From: Apostichopus japonicus | Lineage: Eukaryota > Echinodermata > Holothuroidea > Aspidochirotida > Stichopodidae | Direction: 5' to 3' | DNA length: 64,000 nucleotides | NCBI RefSeq assembly: GCF_037975245.1 | Contig: NC_092568.1 | Coordinates: 32,088,501-32,152,500, forward strand | Part shown: piece after piece, positions 34,047 to 45,900 of the stretch | Layout: each line of letters begins with the position of its first letter | Numbering within the stretch: position 1 is the first letter of the stretch | Notes under the pieces: model-generated | What the model was told of the DNA's origin: nothing | Databases searched by the model: none | What the model saw: the letters and a program-made list of their open reading frames with translations, nothing else | Program-made: the position numbers and the translations under genes

Positions 34047-34503
34047 GTATGAACATGTATGGTATCTAATAGAGGTCATCAGTATTTCCTCAAATGTTTA
34101 AGGCGCTAGAAGTTGCCTAAAGTATTAAAAAAAGTACTTTCCTTGGAGACCTGACCCTCAATATCATCCCTCAACATTTAGTAGCATGAGTGTAGTAATA
34201 TGCCTCATTGAGGGAAAATACCTCGAGACTGGTAATTACGTTTGGTTTGAGAATGTGCATAAGTAATCATTATTTGACTTTCCAGCATATTTTATGCTCA
34301 ATATGGATGTGCAGTAATACTCATCTTACATTGCAAATTCGTTGCCATTAAAAGCATATATCATATCTTATAAGATAACAGTTAAAGGAATCAATATTCA
34401 TAGGTTAATATGATGTAAGACTTAACTATCATATTTGTAAATGTTTGGAAAATCACATTTTGGGCATATGTTAAATTCCAATATCATATTTTGTTCCATG
34501 TAG
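34047..34503 (+). other. Intron 18
   Basis: AT-rich intron without a supported feature. Confidence 0.6.
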
Positions 34504-34812
34504 GTTGTGCTAGAAGAGCTTCCAGATCTTGCCATGAAGTTGAATGACCTCACAAGTGCATCAGAAGATATTTCAAGAGTATGCCAAAAACAACAATACA
34601 TGGAACAAGCTAGTCATCTAGAAGAGACAGTCCAGGACTTGAAAGAAGCGGCTGAAGGAAGGAAACAAGACTTGGAAAAGGCTGCAAAGGATTGGCAAAA
34701 TTATGATGCAGAGATTCAAAATCTCACCAGAACTATTGCTGGATGTAAGAGAGCAATTTTGTCACCTGACATGGAGAAGAAGACCCTTAATGAGCAATTG
34801 GAGATGCAGAAA
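34504..34812 (+). CDS. Exon 19: one spectrin repeat
   Basis: 103 codons, phase 0, acceptor 'ccatgtag', donor 'aaa|gtatgc'. Starts VVLEELPDLAMKLNDLTSAS, has EKAAKDWQNYDAEIQNL and ends EQLEMQK. Confidence 0.94.
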
Positions 34813-35271
34813 GTATGCACCAATAAAGCTTTGTTAGATATGTAATAAATGTGTATATTAGCTTAGGCTAGCTAATCATCCAAGGTGCAAACTATGCAAT
34901 GAATGTTTTACCTGAAAGTAGTAGCACCATCATAGCTTAATTTTACCTCACTTGACTTTTCAAGCCAATGAACCTGTTGCTATGACAAAATGTCTGTCTT
35001 TCTGTCAAATTCAGTTGAAATGCCTATAGCTCATTTACTGAGAATTGGGCATTCAGGGCAAATTAGGTCAACTGTTTCACATCCTTGATTTGGCATGAAA
35101 GTGAGGATTAAGGTCAAAGTTAATTTAACATCAAAAGTAGAGCTATGAAGATTTGTCAATGTGTGTAACTAATAACAAATTTCATTTATATTTGTATTTG
35201 TATAATTATTTCTACTTTGAAAGAAAAGTTTTTGTACTAAGGTAACTTTTTTTTATTCTGTTCTATTTCAG
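34813..35271 (+). other. Intron 19
   Basis: AT-rich intron without a supported feature; acceptor 'ttctatttcag'. Confidence 0.6.
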
Positions 35272-35487
35272 GTGGTTTTAGATACAGTAAAAAAGGGTGA
35301 CATGGAATTAGCTAAATTGTCTGTGACAAACAATGAGCTAAGACATTCAGATAAACCTTTGGAACCAAGTGATGGGGATGATGAAACCTTCCCTCCTTCA
35401 TTGAGTAAAATAAGATCGGAGCTGGACACATTGAGAGATGTTGTCTTACAACATGGAAAGATTCTGGAAGAATCCCTCATTCAACAG
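35272..35487 (+). CDS. Exon 20: last spectrin-type module, first part
   Basis: 72 codons, phase 0, donor 'cag|gtattg'. Starts VVLDTVKKGDMELAKLSV, contains an acidic Pro-rich turn (EPSDGDDETFPPS) and ends LEESLIQQ. Confidence 0.92.
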
Positions 35488-36053
35488 GTATTGACATGAG
35501 ACATTATTTCAGGAAATGGAAACAGTGTCAAATGACAGTATATAGGCTATGCATCATTCATGGGTTTGACTAGCTTCTTTAGAACAAAGAATTGTATTCA
35601 CGTGTTACAATGTCACTGTATTTTAATACTATCCGTTAATAGTAGATGAGTGTTTTGAACAAATCAGCAAGTAAATGCAAAAGTAGAATGATAATAAACT
35701 ACTTTTGGCATTAAAAAGCAATAGATTGTATACCTAAGGATTCTTTGATCGGCAAATTCTGGGTCGTAAATGCACTTGTGCAATACTCTGTAGAATGGGT
35801 ACCTGTTTTGAACGTACCTGTACGTATGTTTTATTTGTTAATTACTTTTGCCTGACATTAATACCTCCCTTGATGGACCTCCATACTTTCCAACTTTCAT
35901 AAATATTCACTTGTTATTTTTAGAATGATAATAAGCTACTTTTGGCATTAATTAAGCAATAGATTAAATGCCTAAGAATTCTTTGATTGGCAAATTCTGG
36001 GTCGTAAATGCCAACATTCATAAGTATTCACTTGTTGTTTTTCTTGTCCACAG
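35488..36053 (+). repeat. Intron 20 with a 250-bp-spaced direct duplication
   Basis: The block 'agaatgataataaactactt' to 'ggcaaattctgggtcgtaaa' at about 35685-35772 recurs at about 35922-36010. The copies differ by a few substitutions and one small insertion. 'ataaatattcacttgtt' also occurs twice. Confidence 0.88.
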
Positions 36054-36176
36054 GAGGATTATGACCAAAAAATTGAGGACCTCTCAAATAAGATTAAGGA
36101 AGCATTTGACAGAGAGAAACAACTATCAGCTTTAGGTCCAGGAGATGACTTGCAGCAGCAATTGCAAAAGAGAGAA
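36054..36176 (+). CDS. Exon 21: short helical exon before the giant exon
   Basis: 41 codons, phase 0, acceptor 'cttgtccacag', donor 'gaa|gttagt'. Encodes EDYDQKIEDLSNKIKEAFDR and ends QQQLQKRE, a coiled-coil continuation into exon 22. Confidence 0.92.
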
Positions 36177-36399
36177 GTTAGTATCCCTCATATGGATTGT
36201 TAAATTGCACAATCTGATTAAATTTGATTAGTTTGATTAAAGTTTCAGAATATTGTAACTGTAATGTGCTTTGCAAGTTTTTTGTATCATAAGAATGTCA
36301 AAGAATAATACAACACATATCTTGTATATTGTACCCCATGCAAGAAAAGATTGGTTACTTCAATGTTTTTTTTTATACTTTTAATTCTTGTTTCTACAG
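36177..36399 (+). other. Intron 21
   Basis: Short AT-rich intron ending in a T-rich tract and 'gtttctacag'. Confidence 0.8.
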
Positions 36400-36945
36400 A
36401 GTTTGGAAGAGGAAGTGGAAATTTACCAGGAAGAGATACTTGTTCTGCAACTTCGTAGTAAAGAACTTCAAGAAGCTTCTGCCAGACGTGAAACAGTCAG
36501 ACAGGTGTCTGTGACTAAGCTTGCAAGTACCCCTAGATCTATGACATTAGGATCCCCACAACATGGTGTTCAAGCTCAGTTGGTGCCTTCAAGCTGTCCT
36601 TCTGTTATGAGACCATTTTCCCCAGAACAAGGATTAAAAAAATATCCTCTTTCATCCAGTTCTGAGGAGGAGCCGCCTGTCAAAAAGACTATGTTTAGCA
36701 GTGATTCTCAACTTGAAGATCTGGAAGAGCTAATGCAAGATGTAACCATCAAGGCATCAGCAGCTGGTAAAGAAGATGATTTGAATGCACAAATTACCAG
36801 ACAACCTGATGTGACTAATCTAGAACCTGTCACTGGACCTCATGAGGTTTCTCAAACTGCTCATAAACGTGCCTCAGAGGAAACTTCCTTCAATAACTCT
36901 CCAAAAAGATTGTGTCTGCTGAGAGAGCCTCTCTATAATATTGAC
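36400..36945 (+). other. Leader of exon 22: coiled coil and Ser/Pro-rich linker
   Basis: 182 codons. The first 35 or so residues continue a coiled coil. Then follow Ser/Pro-rich stretches (TPRSMTLGSPQ, MRPFSPEQG), an acidic run (SSSSEEEPPVKK), and two basic patches HKRAS and SPKRLC spaced like a weak bipartite nuclear signal. Several SP sites suggest phosphorylation. It is probably disordered. Confidence 0.7.
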
Positions 36946-39900
36946 CAGGTGTTGACAAGCGAAGGTCCTGCCTTTGTTTTAAGACCACTCACTGGTAGAG
37001 AGCTGAGAGAAGATGACACACCAGAGATAGATTACATGCTATCCAAAGAAAGTAATGTGAGCGAGGAGCCACAGGTGAGAGGTACGCAGTCGGTGACAGA
37101 AACAAAAGCGCTGATCGTGTGCGATCCAGACTCTCGGGAACTTTTTGCTGCCAGGCAGGCCACAGACCCAGAAGACCTCTCCAAGCTGAAGAGTGGATAC
37201 TTGGCTCCAGACGATGCCAACAATACAGATGTCATGAGAGTGTACAACCCAGACACCAATGAAATGACCAAAGGTGTTCCTGCAGGGTCATGGCTGGAGA
37301 AACAGGAGACCCCTCTCTCCAAAACAGACTCAGAGGCACTGGAAGTGCAGATGGAGAAAGAACCGGCCTCTGCAGAAGAAGAAGATGTGCCTGTGAGACA
37401 ACAGCTTGTGACAGAAATGGGACCTGCCTATACCTTGCGCCCTCTGGGAGGAGACGGCGTTGCAGGGGATGACAGCCCTGATGTGGACTACGTACTTTGC
37501 CAGGAGACCAGCCCTCGGGATAGCCCCAAAGTGACTGGCTTGAAAGCAGCTCCATCCACTGAAGAACCAGTGACAATCAGCGACCCACATACGGGAGAAG
37601 TCTTCGTGGCGGAACCTTGTGGTGATCCTGAGCAGCTCAAGTCTGGATTGACAGCCTATCTCCCTGGGGAGGAGGAGAAGAAAGGAGTGGTGAAAGTGTT
37701 TGACCCCAGAAAGGCAGAGTTGGCAGAGGCGGTGCCTACAGAGAGCTGCAAGGAGAAACTGTCAGCAGCACCCAGTCAGCGAGAGATTCCAGAGAAATCC
37801 ATGGAGGAAGAGCCAATGGATGTTTCTGACCGGGACAAGACGGAAGAGGCACCTGTCACCAGGCAAATCGTGACAGACCAAGGACCTGCTTACACACTGA
37901 GAAAGGCAGGCCAAGATGGCGTCGCCTGCAAAGACAGTCCGGACGTGGACTACGTACTATCCAAGCAGACCTCTGGTGCAGAAACACCCAATGTCACGGG
38001 TGTGAGGGCTGTGGCCAAACCGCAGCCACTTCTTGTGAGCGATCCTCAGACAGGAGAGGTATTCCTGGCAGAGCCAACGGAAGATCCCGAGGAGATCAGC
38101 CAAGGAAAGATTGCCTTTGTTCCTGACGACGCATCGAAAGACGATAGCATCAAGGTCTACGATCCAGAGAAGGGACAAGTAACAGAAGGTGTACCAACCA
38201 AGGAGTGGATTGCCCAGGACTTGGAAAAGAAACCCTCTGTTGAACAAGTCTTCACAGACCAAGGTCCTGCCTTTATTTTAAGACCACTCACTGGTAGAGA
38301 GCTCAGAGAAGATGACACACCAGAGGTAGATTACATGCTATCCAAAGAAAGTAATGTGAGCGAGGAGCCACAGGTGAGAGGTACGCAGTCGGTGACAGAA
38401 ACAAAAGCGCTGATCGTGTGCGATCCAGACTCCCGGGAACTTTTTGCTGCCAGGCAGGCCACAGACCCAGAAGACCTCTCCAAGCTGAAGAGTGGATACT
38501 TGGCTCCAGACGATGCCAACAATACAGATGTCATGATAGTGTACAACCCAGACACCAATGAAATGACCAAAGGTGTTCCTGCAGGGTCATGGCTGGAGAA
38601 ACAGGAGACCCCTCTCTCCAAAACAGACTCAGAGGCACTGGAAGTGCAGATGGAGAAAGAACCGGCCTCTGCAGAAGAAGAAGATGTGCCTGTGAGACAA
38701 CAGCTTGTGACAGAAATGGGACCTGCCTATACCTTGCGCCCTCTGGGAGGAGACGGCGTTGCAGGGGATGACAGCCCTGATGTGGACTACGTACTTTGCC
38801 AGGAGACCAGCCCTCGGGATAGCCCCAAAGTGACTGGCTTGAAAGCAGCTCCATCCACTGAAGAACCAGTGACAATCAGCGACCCACATACGGGAGAAGT
38901 CTTCGTGGCGGAACCTTGTGGTGATCCTGAGCAGCTCAAGTCTGGATTGACAGCCTATCTGCCTGGGGAGGAGGAGAAGGAAGGAGTGGTGAAAGTGTTT
39001 GACCCCAGAAAGGCAGAGTTGGCAGAGGCAGTGCCTACAGAGAGCTGCAAGGAGAAACTGTCAGCAGCACCCAGTCAGCGAGAGATTCCAGAGAAACCCA
39101 TGGAGGAAGAGCCAATGGATGTTTCTGACCGGGACAAGACGGAAGAGGCACCTGTCACCAGGCAAATCGTGACAGACCAAGGACCTGCTTACACACTGAG
39201 AAAGGCAGGCCAAGACGGCGTCGCCTGCAAAGACAGTCCGGACGTGGACTACGTACTATCCAAGCAGACCTCTGGTGCAGAAACACCCAATGTCACGGGT
39301 GTGAGGGCTGTGGCCAAACCGCAGCCACTTCTTGTGAGCGATCCTCAGACAGGAGAGGTATTCCTGGCAGAGCCAACGGAAGATCCCGAGGAGATCAGCC
39401 AAGGAAAGATTGCCTTTGTTCCTGACGACGCATCGAAAGACGATAGCATCAAGGTCTACGATCCAGAGAAGGGACAAGTAACAGAAGGTGTACCAACCAA
39501 GGAGTGGATTGCCCAGGACTTGGAAAAGAAACCCTCTGTTGAACAAGTCTTCACAGACCAAGGTCCTGCCTTTATTTTAAGACCACTCACTGGTAGAGAG
39601 CTGAGAGAAGATGACACACCAGAGATAGATTACATGCTATCCAAAGAAAGTAATGTGAGCGAGGAGCCACAGGTGAGAGGTACGCAGTCGGTGACAGAAA
39701 CAAAATCGCTGATCGTGTGCGATCCAGACTCCCGGGAACTTTTTGCTGCCAGGCAGGCCACAGACCCAGAAGACCTCTCCAAGCTGAAGAGTGGATACTT
39801 GGCTCCAGACGATGCCAACAATACAGATGTCATGAGAGTGTACAACCCAGACACCAATGAAATGACCAAAGGTGTTCCTGCAGGGTCATGGCTGGAGAAA

Positions 39901-42900
39901 CAGGAGACCCCTCTCTCCAAAACAGACTCAGAGGCACTGGAAGTGCAGATGGAGAAAGAACCGGCCTCTGCAGAAGAAGAAGATGTGCCTGTGAGACAAC
40001 AGCTTGTGACAGAAATGGGACCAGCCTATACCTTGCGCCCTCTGGGAGGAGACGGCGTTGCAGGGGATGACAGCCCTGATGTGGACTACGTACTTTGCCA
40101 GGAGACCAGCCCTCGGGATAGCCCCAAAGTGACTGGCTTGAAAGCAGCTCCATCCACTGAAGAACCAGTGACAATCAGCGACCCACATACGGGAGAAGTC
40201 TTCGTGGCGGAACCTTGTGGTGATCCTGAGCAGCTCAAGTCTGGATTGACAGCCTATCTGCCTGGGGAGGAGGAGAAGGAAGGAGTGGTGAAAGTGTTTG
40301 ACCCCAGAAAGGCAGAGTTGGCAGAGGCAGTGCCTACAGAGAGCTGCAAGGAGAAACTGTCAGCAGCACCCAGTCAGCGAGAGATTCCAGAGAAACCCAT
40401 GGAGGAAGAGCCAATGGATGTTTCTGACCGGGACAAGACGGAAGAGGCACCTGTCACCAGGCAAATCGTGACAGACCAAGGACCTGCTTACACACTGAGA
40501 AAGGCAGGCCAAGACGGCGTCGCCTGCAAAGACAGTCCGGACGTGGACTACGTACTATCCAAGCAGACCTCTGGTGCAGAAACACCCAATGTCACGGGTG
40601 TGAGGGCTGTGGCCAAACCGCAGCCACTTCTTGTGAGCGATCCTCAGACAGGAGAGGTATTCCTGGCAGAGCCAACGGAAGATCCCGAGGAGATCAGCCA
40701 AGGAAAGATTGCCTTTGTTCCTGACGACGCATCGAAAGACGATAGCATCAAGGTCTACGATCCAGAGAAGGGACAAGTAACAGAAGGTGTACCAACCAAG
40801 GAGTGGATTGCCCAGGACTTGGAAAAGAAACCCTCTGTTGAACAAGTCTTCACAGACCAAGGTCCTGCCTTTGTTTTAAGACCACTCACTGGTAGAGAGC
40901 TGAGAGAAGATGACACACCAGAGATAGATTACATGCTATCCAAAGAAAGTAATGTGAGCAAGGAGCCACAGGTGAGAGGTACGCAGTCGGTGACAGAAAC
41001 AAAAGCTCTGATCGTGTGCGATCCAGACTCCCGGGAACTTTTTGCTGCCAGGCAGGCCACAGACCCAGAAGACCTCTCCAAGCTGAAGAGTGGATACTTG
41101 GCTCCAGACGATGCCAACAATACAGATGTCATGAGAGTGTACAACCCAGACACCAATGAAATGACCAAAGGTGTTCCTGCAGGGTCATGGCTGGAGAAAC
41201 AGGAGACCCCTCTCTCCAAAACAGACTCAGAGGCACTGGAAGTGCAGATGGAGAAAGAACCGGCCTCTGCAGAAGAAGAAGATGTGCCTGTGAGACAACA
41301 GCTTGTGACAGAAATGGGACCTGCCTATACCTTGCGCCCTCTGGGAGGAGACGGCGTTGCAGGGGATGACAGCCCTGATGTGGACTACGTACTTTGCCAG
41401 GAGACCAGCCCTCGGGATAGCCCCAAAGTGACTGGCTTGAAAGCAGCTCCATCCACTGAAGAACCAGTGACAATCAGCGACCCACATACGGGAGAAGTCT
41501 TCGTGGCGGAACCTTGTGGTGATCCTGAGCAGCTCAAGTCTGGATTGACAGCCTATCTGCCTGGGGAGGAGGAGAAGGAAGGAGTGGTGAAAGTGTTTGA
41601 CCCCAGAAAGGCAGAGTTGGCAGAGGCAGTGCCTACAGAGAGCTGCAAGGAGAAACTGTCAGCAGCACCCAGTCAGCGAGAGATTCCAGAGAAACCCATG
41701 GAGGAAGAGCCAATGGATGTTTCTGACCGGGACAAGACGGAAGAGGCACCTGTCACCAGGCAAATCGTGACAGACCAAGGACCTGCTTACACACTGAGAA
41801 AGGCAGGCCAAGACGGCGTCGCCTGCAAAGACAGTCCGGACGTGGACTACGTACTATCCAAGCAGACCTCTGGTGCAGAAACACCCAATGTCACGGGTGT
41901 GAGGGCTGTGGCCAAACCGCAGCCACTTCTTGTGAGCGATCCTCAGACAGGAGAGGTATTCCTGGCAGAGCCAACGGAAGATCCCGAGGAGATCAGCCAA
42001 GGAAAGATTGCCTTTGTTCCTGACGACGCATCGAAAGACGATAGCATCAAGGTCTACGATCCAGAGAAGGGACAAGTAACAGAAGGTGTACCAACCAAGG
42101 AGTGGATTGCCCAGGACTTGGAAAAGAAACCCTCTGTTGAACAAGTCTTCACAGACCAAGGTCCTGCCTTTGTTTTAAGACCACTCACTGGTAGAGAGCT
42201 GAGAGAAGATGACACACCAGAGATAGATTACATGCTATCCAAAGAAAGTAATGTGAGCGAGGAGCCACAGGTGAGAGGTACGCAGTCGGTGACAGAAACA
42301 AAAGCGCTGATCGTGTGCGATCCAGACTCCCGGGAACTTTTTGCTGCCAGGCAGGCCACAGACCCAGAAGACCTCTCCAAGCTGAAGAGTGGATACTTGG
42401 CTCCAGACGATGCCAACAATACAGATGTCATGAGAGTGTACAACCCAGACACCAATGAAATGACCAAAGGTGTTCCTGCAGGGTCATGGCTGGAGAAACA
42501 GGAGACCCCTCTCTCCAAAACAGACTCAGAGGCACTGGAAGTGCAGATGGAGAAAGAACCGGCCTCTGCAGAAGAAGAAGATGTGCCTGTGAGACAACAG
42601 CTTGTGACAGAAATGGGACCTGCCTATACCTTGCGCCCTCTGGGAGGAGACGGCGTTGCAGGGGATGACAGCCCTGATGTGGACTACGTACTTTGCCAGG
42701 AGACCAGCCCTCGGGATAGCCCCAAAGTGACTGGCTTGAAAGCAGCTCCATCCACTGAAGAACCAGTGACAATCAGCGACCCACATACGGGAGAAGTCTT
42801 CGTGGCGGAACCTTGTGGTGATCCTGAGCAGCTCAAGTCTGGATTGACAGCCTATCTGCCTGGGGAGGAGGAGAAGGAAGGAGTGGTGAAAGTGTTTGAC

Positions 42901-45900
42901 CCCAGAAAGGCAGAGTTGGCAGAGGCAGTGCCTACAGAGAGCTGCAAGGAGAAACTGTCAGCAGCACCCAGTCAGCGAGAGATTCCAGAGAAACCCATGG
43001 AGGAAGAGCCAATGGATGTTTCTGACCGGGACAAGACGGAAGAGGCACCTGTCACCAGGCAAATCGTGACAGACCAAGGACCTGCTTACACACTGAGAAA
43101 GGCAGGCCAAGACGGCGTCGCCTGCAAAGACAGTCCGGACGTGGACTACGTACTATCCAAGCAGACCTCTGGTGCAGAAACACCCAATGTCACGGGTGTG
43201 AGGGCTGTGGCCAAACCGCAGCCACTTCTTGTGAGCGATCCTCAGACAGGAGAGGTATTCCTGGCAGAGCCAACGGAAGATCCCGAGGAGATCAGCCAAG
43301 GAAAGATTGCCTTTGTTCCTGACGACGCATCGAAAGACGATAGCATCAAGGTCTACGATCCAGAGAAGGGACAAGTAACAGAAGGTGTACCAACCAAGGA
43401 GTGGATTGCCCAGGACTTGGAAAAGAAACCCTCTGTTGAACAAGTCTTCACAGACCAAGGTCCTGCCTTTGTTTTAAGACCACTCACTGGTAGAGAGCTG
43501 AGAGAAGATGACACACCAGAGATAGATTACATGCTATCCAAAGAAAGTAATGTGAGCGAGGAGCCACAGGTGAGAGGTACGCAGTCGGTGACAGAAACAA
43601 AAGCGCTGATCGTGTGCGATCCAGACTCCCGGGAACTTTTTGCTGCCAGGCAGGCCACAGACCCAGAAGACCTCTCCAAGCTGAAGAGTGGATACTTGGC
43701 TCCAGACGATGCCAACAATACAGATGTCATGAGAGTATACAACCCAGACACCAATGAAATGACCAAAGGTGTTCCTGCAGGGTCATGGCTGGAGAAACAG
43801 GAGACCCCTCTCTCCAAAACAGACTCAGAGGCACTGGAAGTGCAGATGGAGAAAGAACCGGCCTCTGCAGAAGAAGAAGATGTGCCTGTGAGACAACAGC
43901 TTGTGACAGAAATGGGACCTGCCTATACCTTGCGCCCTCTGGGAGGAGACGGCGTTGCAGGGGATGACAGCCCTGATGTGGACTACGTACTTTGCCAGGA
44001 GACCAGCCCTCGGGATAGCCCCAAAGTGACTGGCTTGAAAGCAGCTCCATCCACTGAAGAACCAGTGACAATCAGCGACCCACATACGGGAGAAGTCTTC
44101 GTGGCGGAACCTTGTGGTGATCCTGAGCAGCTCAAGTCTGGATTGACAGCCTATCTGCCTGGGGAGGAGGAGAAGGAAGGAGTGGTGAAAGTGTTTGACC
44201 CCAGAAAGGCAGAGTTGGCAGAGGCAGTGCCTACAGAGAGCTGCAAGGAGAAACTGTCAGCAGCACCCAGTCAGCGAGAGATTCCAGAGAAACCCATGGA
44301 GGAAGAGCCAATGGATGTTTCTGACCGGGACAAGACGGAAGAGGCACCTGTCACCAGGCAAATCGTGACAGACCAAGGACCTGCTTACACACTGAGAAAG
44401 GCAGGCCAAGACGGCGTCGCCTGCAAAGACAGTCCGGACGTGGACTACGTACTATCCAAGCAGACCTCTGGTGCAGAAACACCCAATGTCACGGGTGTGA
44501 GGGCTGTGGCCAAACCGCAGCCACTTCTTGTGAGCGATCCTCAGACAGGAGAGGTATTCCTGGCAGAGCCAACGGAAGATCCCGAGGAGATCAGCCAAGG
44601 AAAGATTGCCTTTGTTCCTGACGACGCATCGAAAGACGATAGCATCAAGGTCTACGATCCAGAGAAGGGACAAGTAACAGAAGGTGTACCAACCAAGGAG
44701 TGGATTGCCCAGGACTTGGAAAAGAAACCCTCTGTTGAACAAGTCTTCACAGACCAAGGTCCTGCCTTTGTTTTAAGACCACTCACTGGTAGAGAGCTGA
44801 GAGAAGATGACACACCAGAGATAGATTACATGCTATCCAAAGTAAGTAATGTGAGCGAGGAGCCACAGGTGAGAGGTACGCAGTCGGTGACAGAAACAAA
44901 AGCGCTGATCGTGTGCGATCCAGACTCCCGGGAACTTTTTGCTGCCAGGCAGGCCACAGACCCAGAAGACCTCTCCAAGCTGAAGAGTGGATACTTGGCT
45001 CCAGACGATGCCAACAATACAGATGTCATGAGAGTGTACAACCCAGACACCAATGAAATGACCAAAGGTGTTCCTGCAGGGTCATGGCTGGAGAAACAGG
45101 AGACCCCTCTCTCCAAAACAGACTCAGAGGCACTGGAAGTGCAGATGGAGAAAGAACCGGCCTCTGCAGAAGAAGAAGATGTGCCTGTGAGACAACAGCT
45201 TGTGACAGAAATGGGACCTGCCTATACCTTGCGCCCTCTGGGAGGAGACGGCGTTGCAGGGGATGACAGCCCTGATGTGGACTACGTACTTTGCCAGGAG
45301 ACCAGCCCTCGGGATAGCCCCAAAGTGACTGGCTTGAAAGCAGCTCCATCCACTGAAGAACCAGTGACAATCAGCGACCCACATACGGGAGAAGTCTTCG
45401 TGGCGGAACCTTGTGGTGATCCTGAGCAGCTCAAGTCTGGATTGACAGCCTATCTGCCTGGGGAGGAGGAGAAGGAAGGAGTGGTGAAAGTGTTTGACCC
45501 CAGAAAGGCAGAGTTGGCAGAGGCAGTGCCTACAGAGAGCTGCAAGGAGAAACTGTCAGCAGCACCCAGTCAGCGAGAGATTCCAGAGAAACCCATGGAG
45601 GAAGAGCCAATGGATGTTTCTGACCGGGACAAGACGGAAGAGGCACCTGTCACCAGGCAAATCGTGACAGACCAAGGACCTGCTTACACACTGAGAAAGG
45701 CAGGCCAAGACGGCGTCGCCTGCAAAGACAGTCCGGACGTGGACTACGTACTATCCAAGCAGACCTCTGGTGCAGAAACACCCAATGTCACGGGTGTGAG
45801 GGCTGTGGCCAAACCGCAGCCACTTCTTGTGAGCGATCCTCAGACAGGAGAGGTATTCCTGGCAGAGCCAACGGAAGATCCCGAGGAGATCAGCCAAGGA

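Noticed and set aside
37072-37080. CAG|GTGAGA in every unit as a real exon end
   Set aside because: The frame continues through all 20 copies and into the diverged tail, so the site must normally be ignored.
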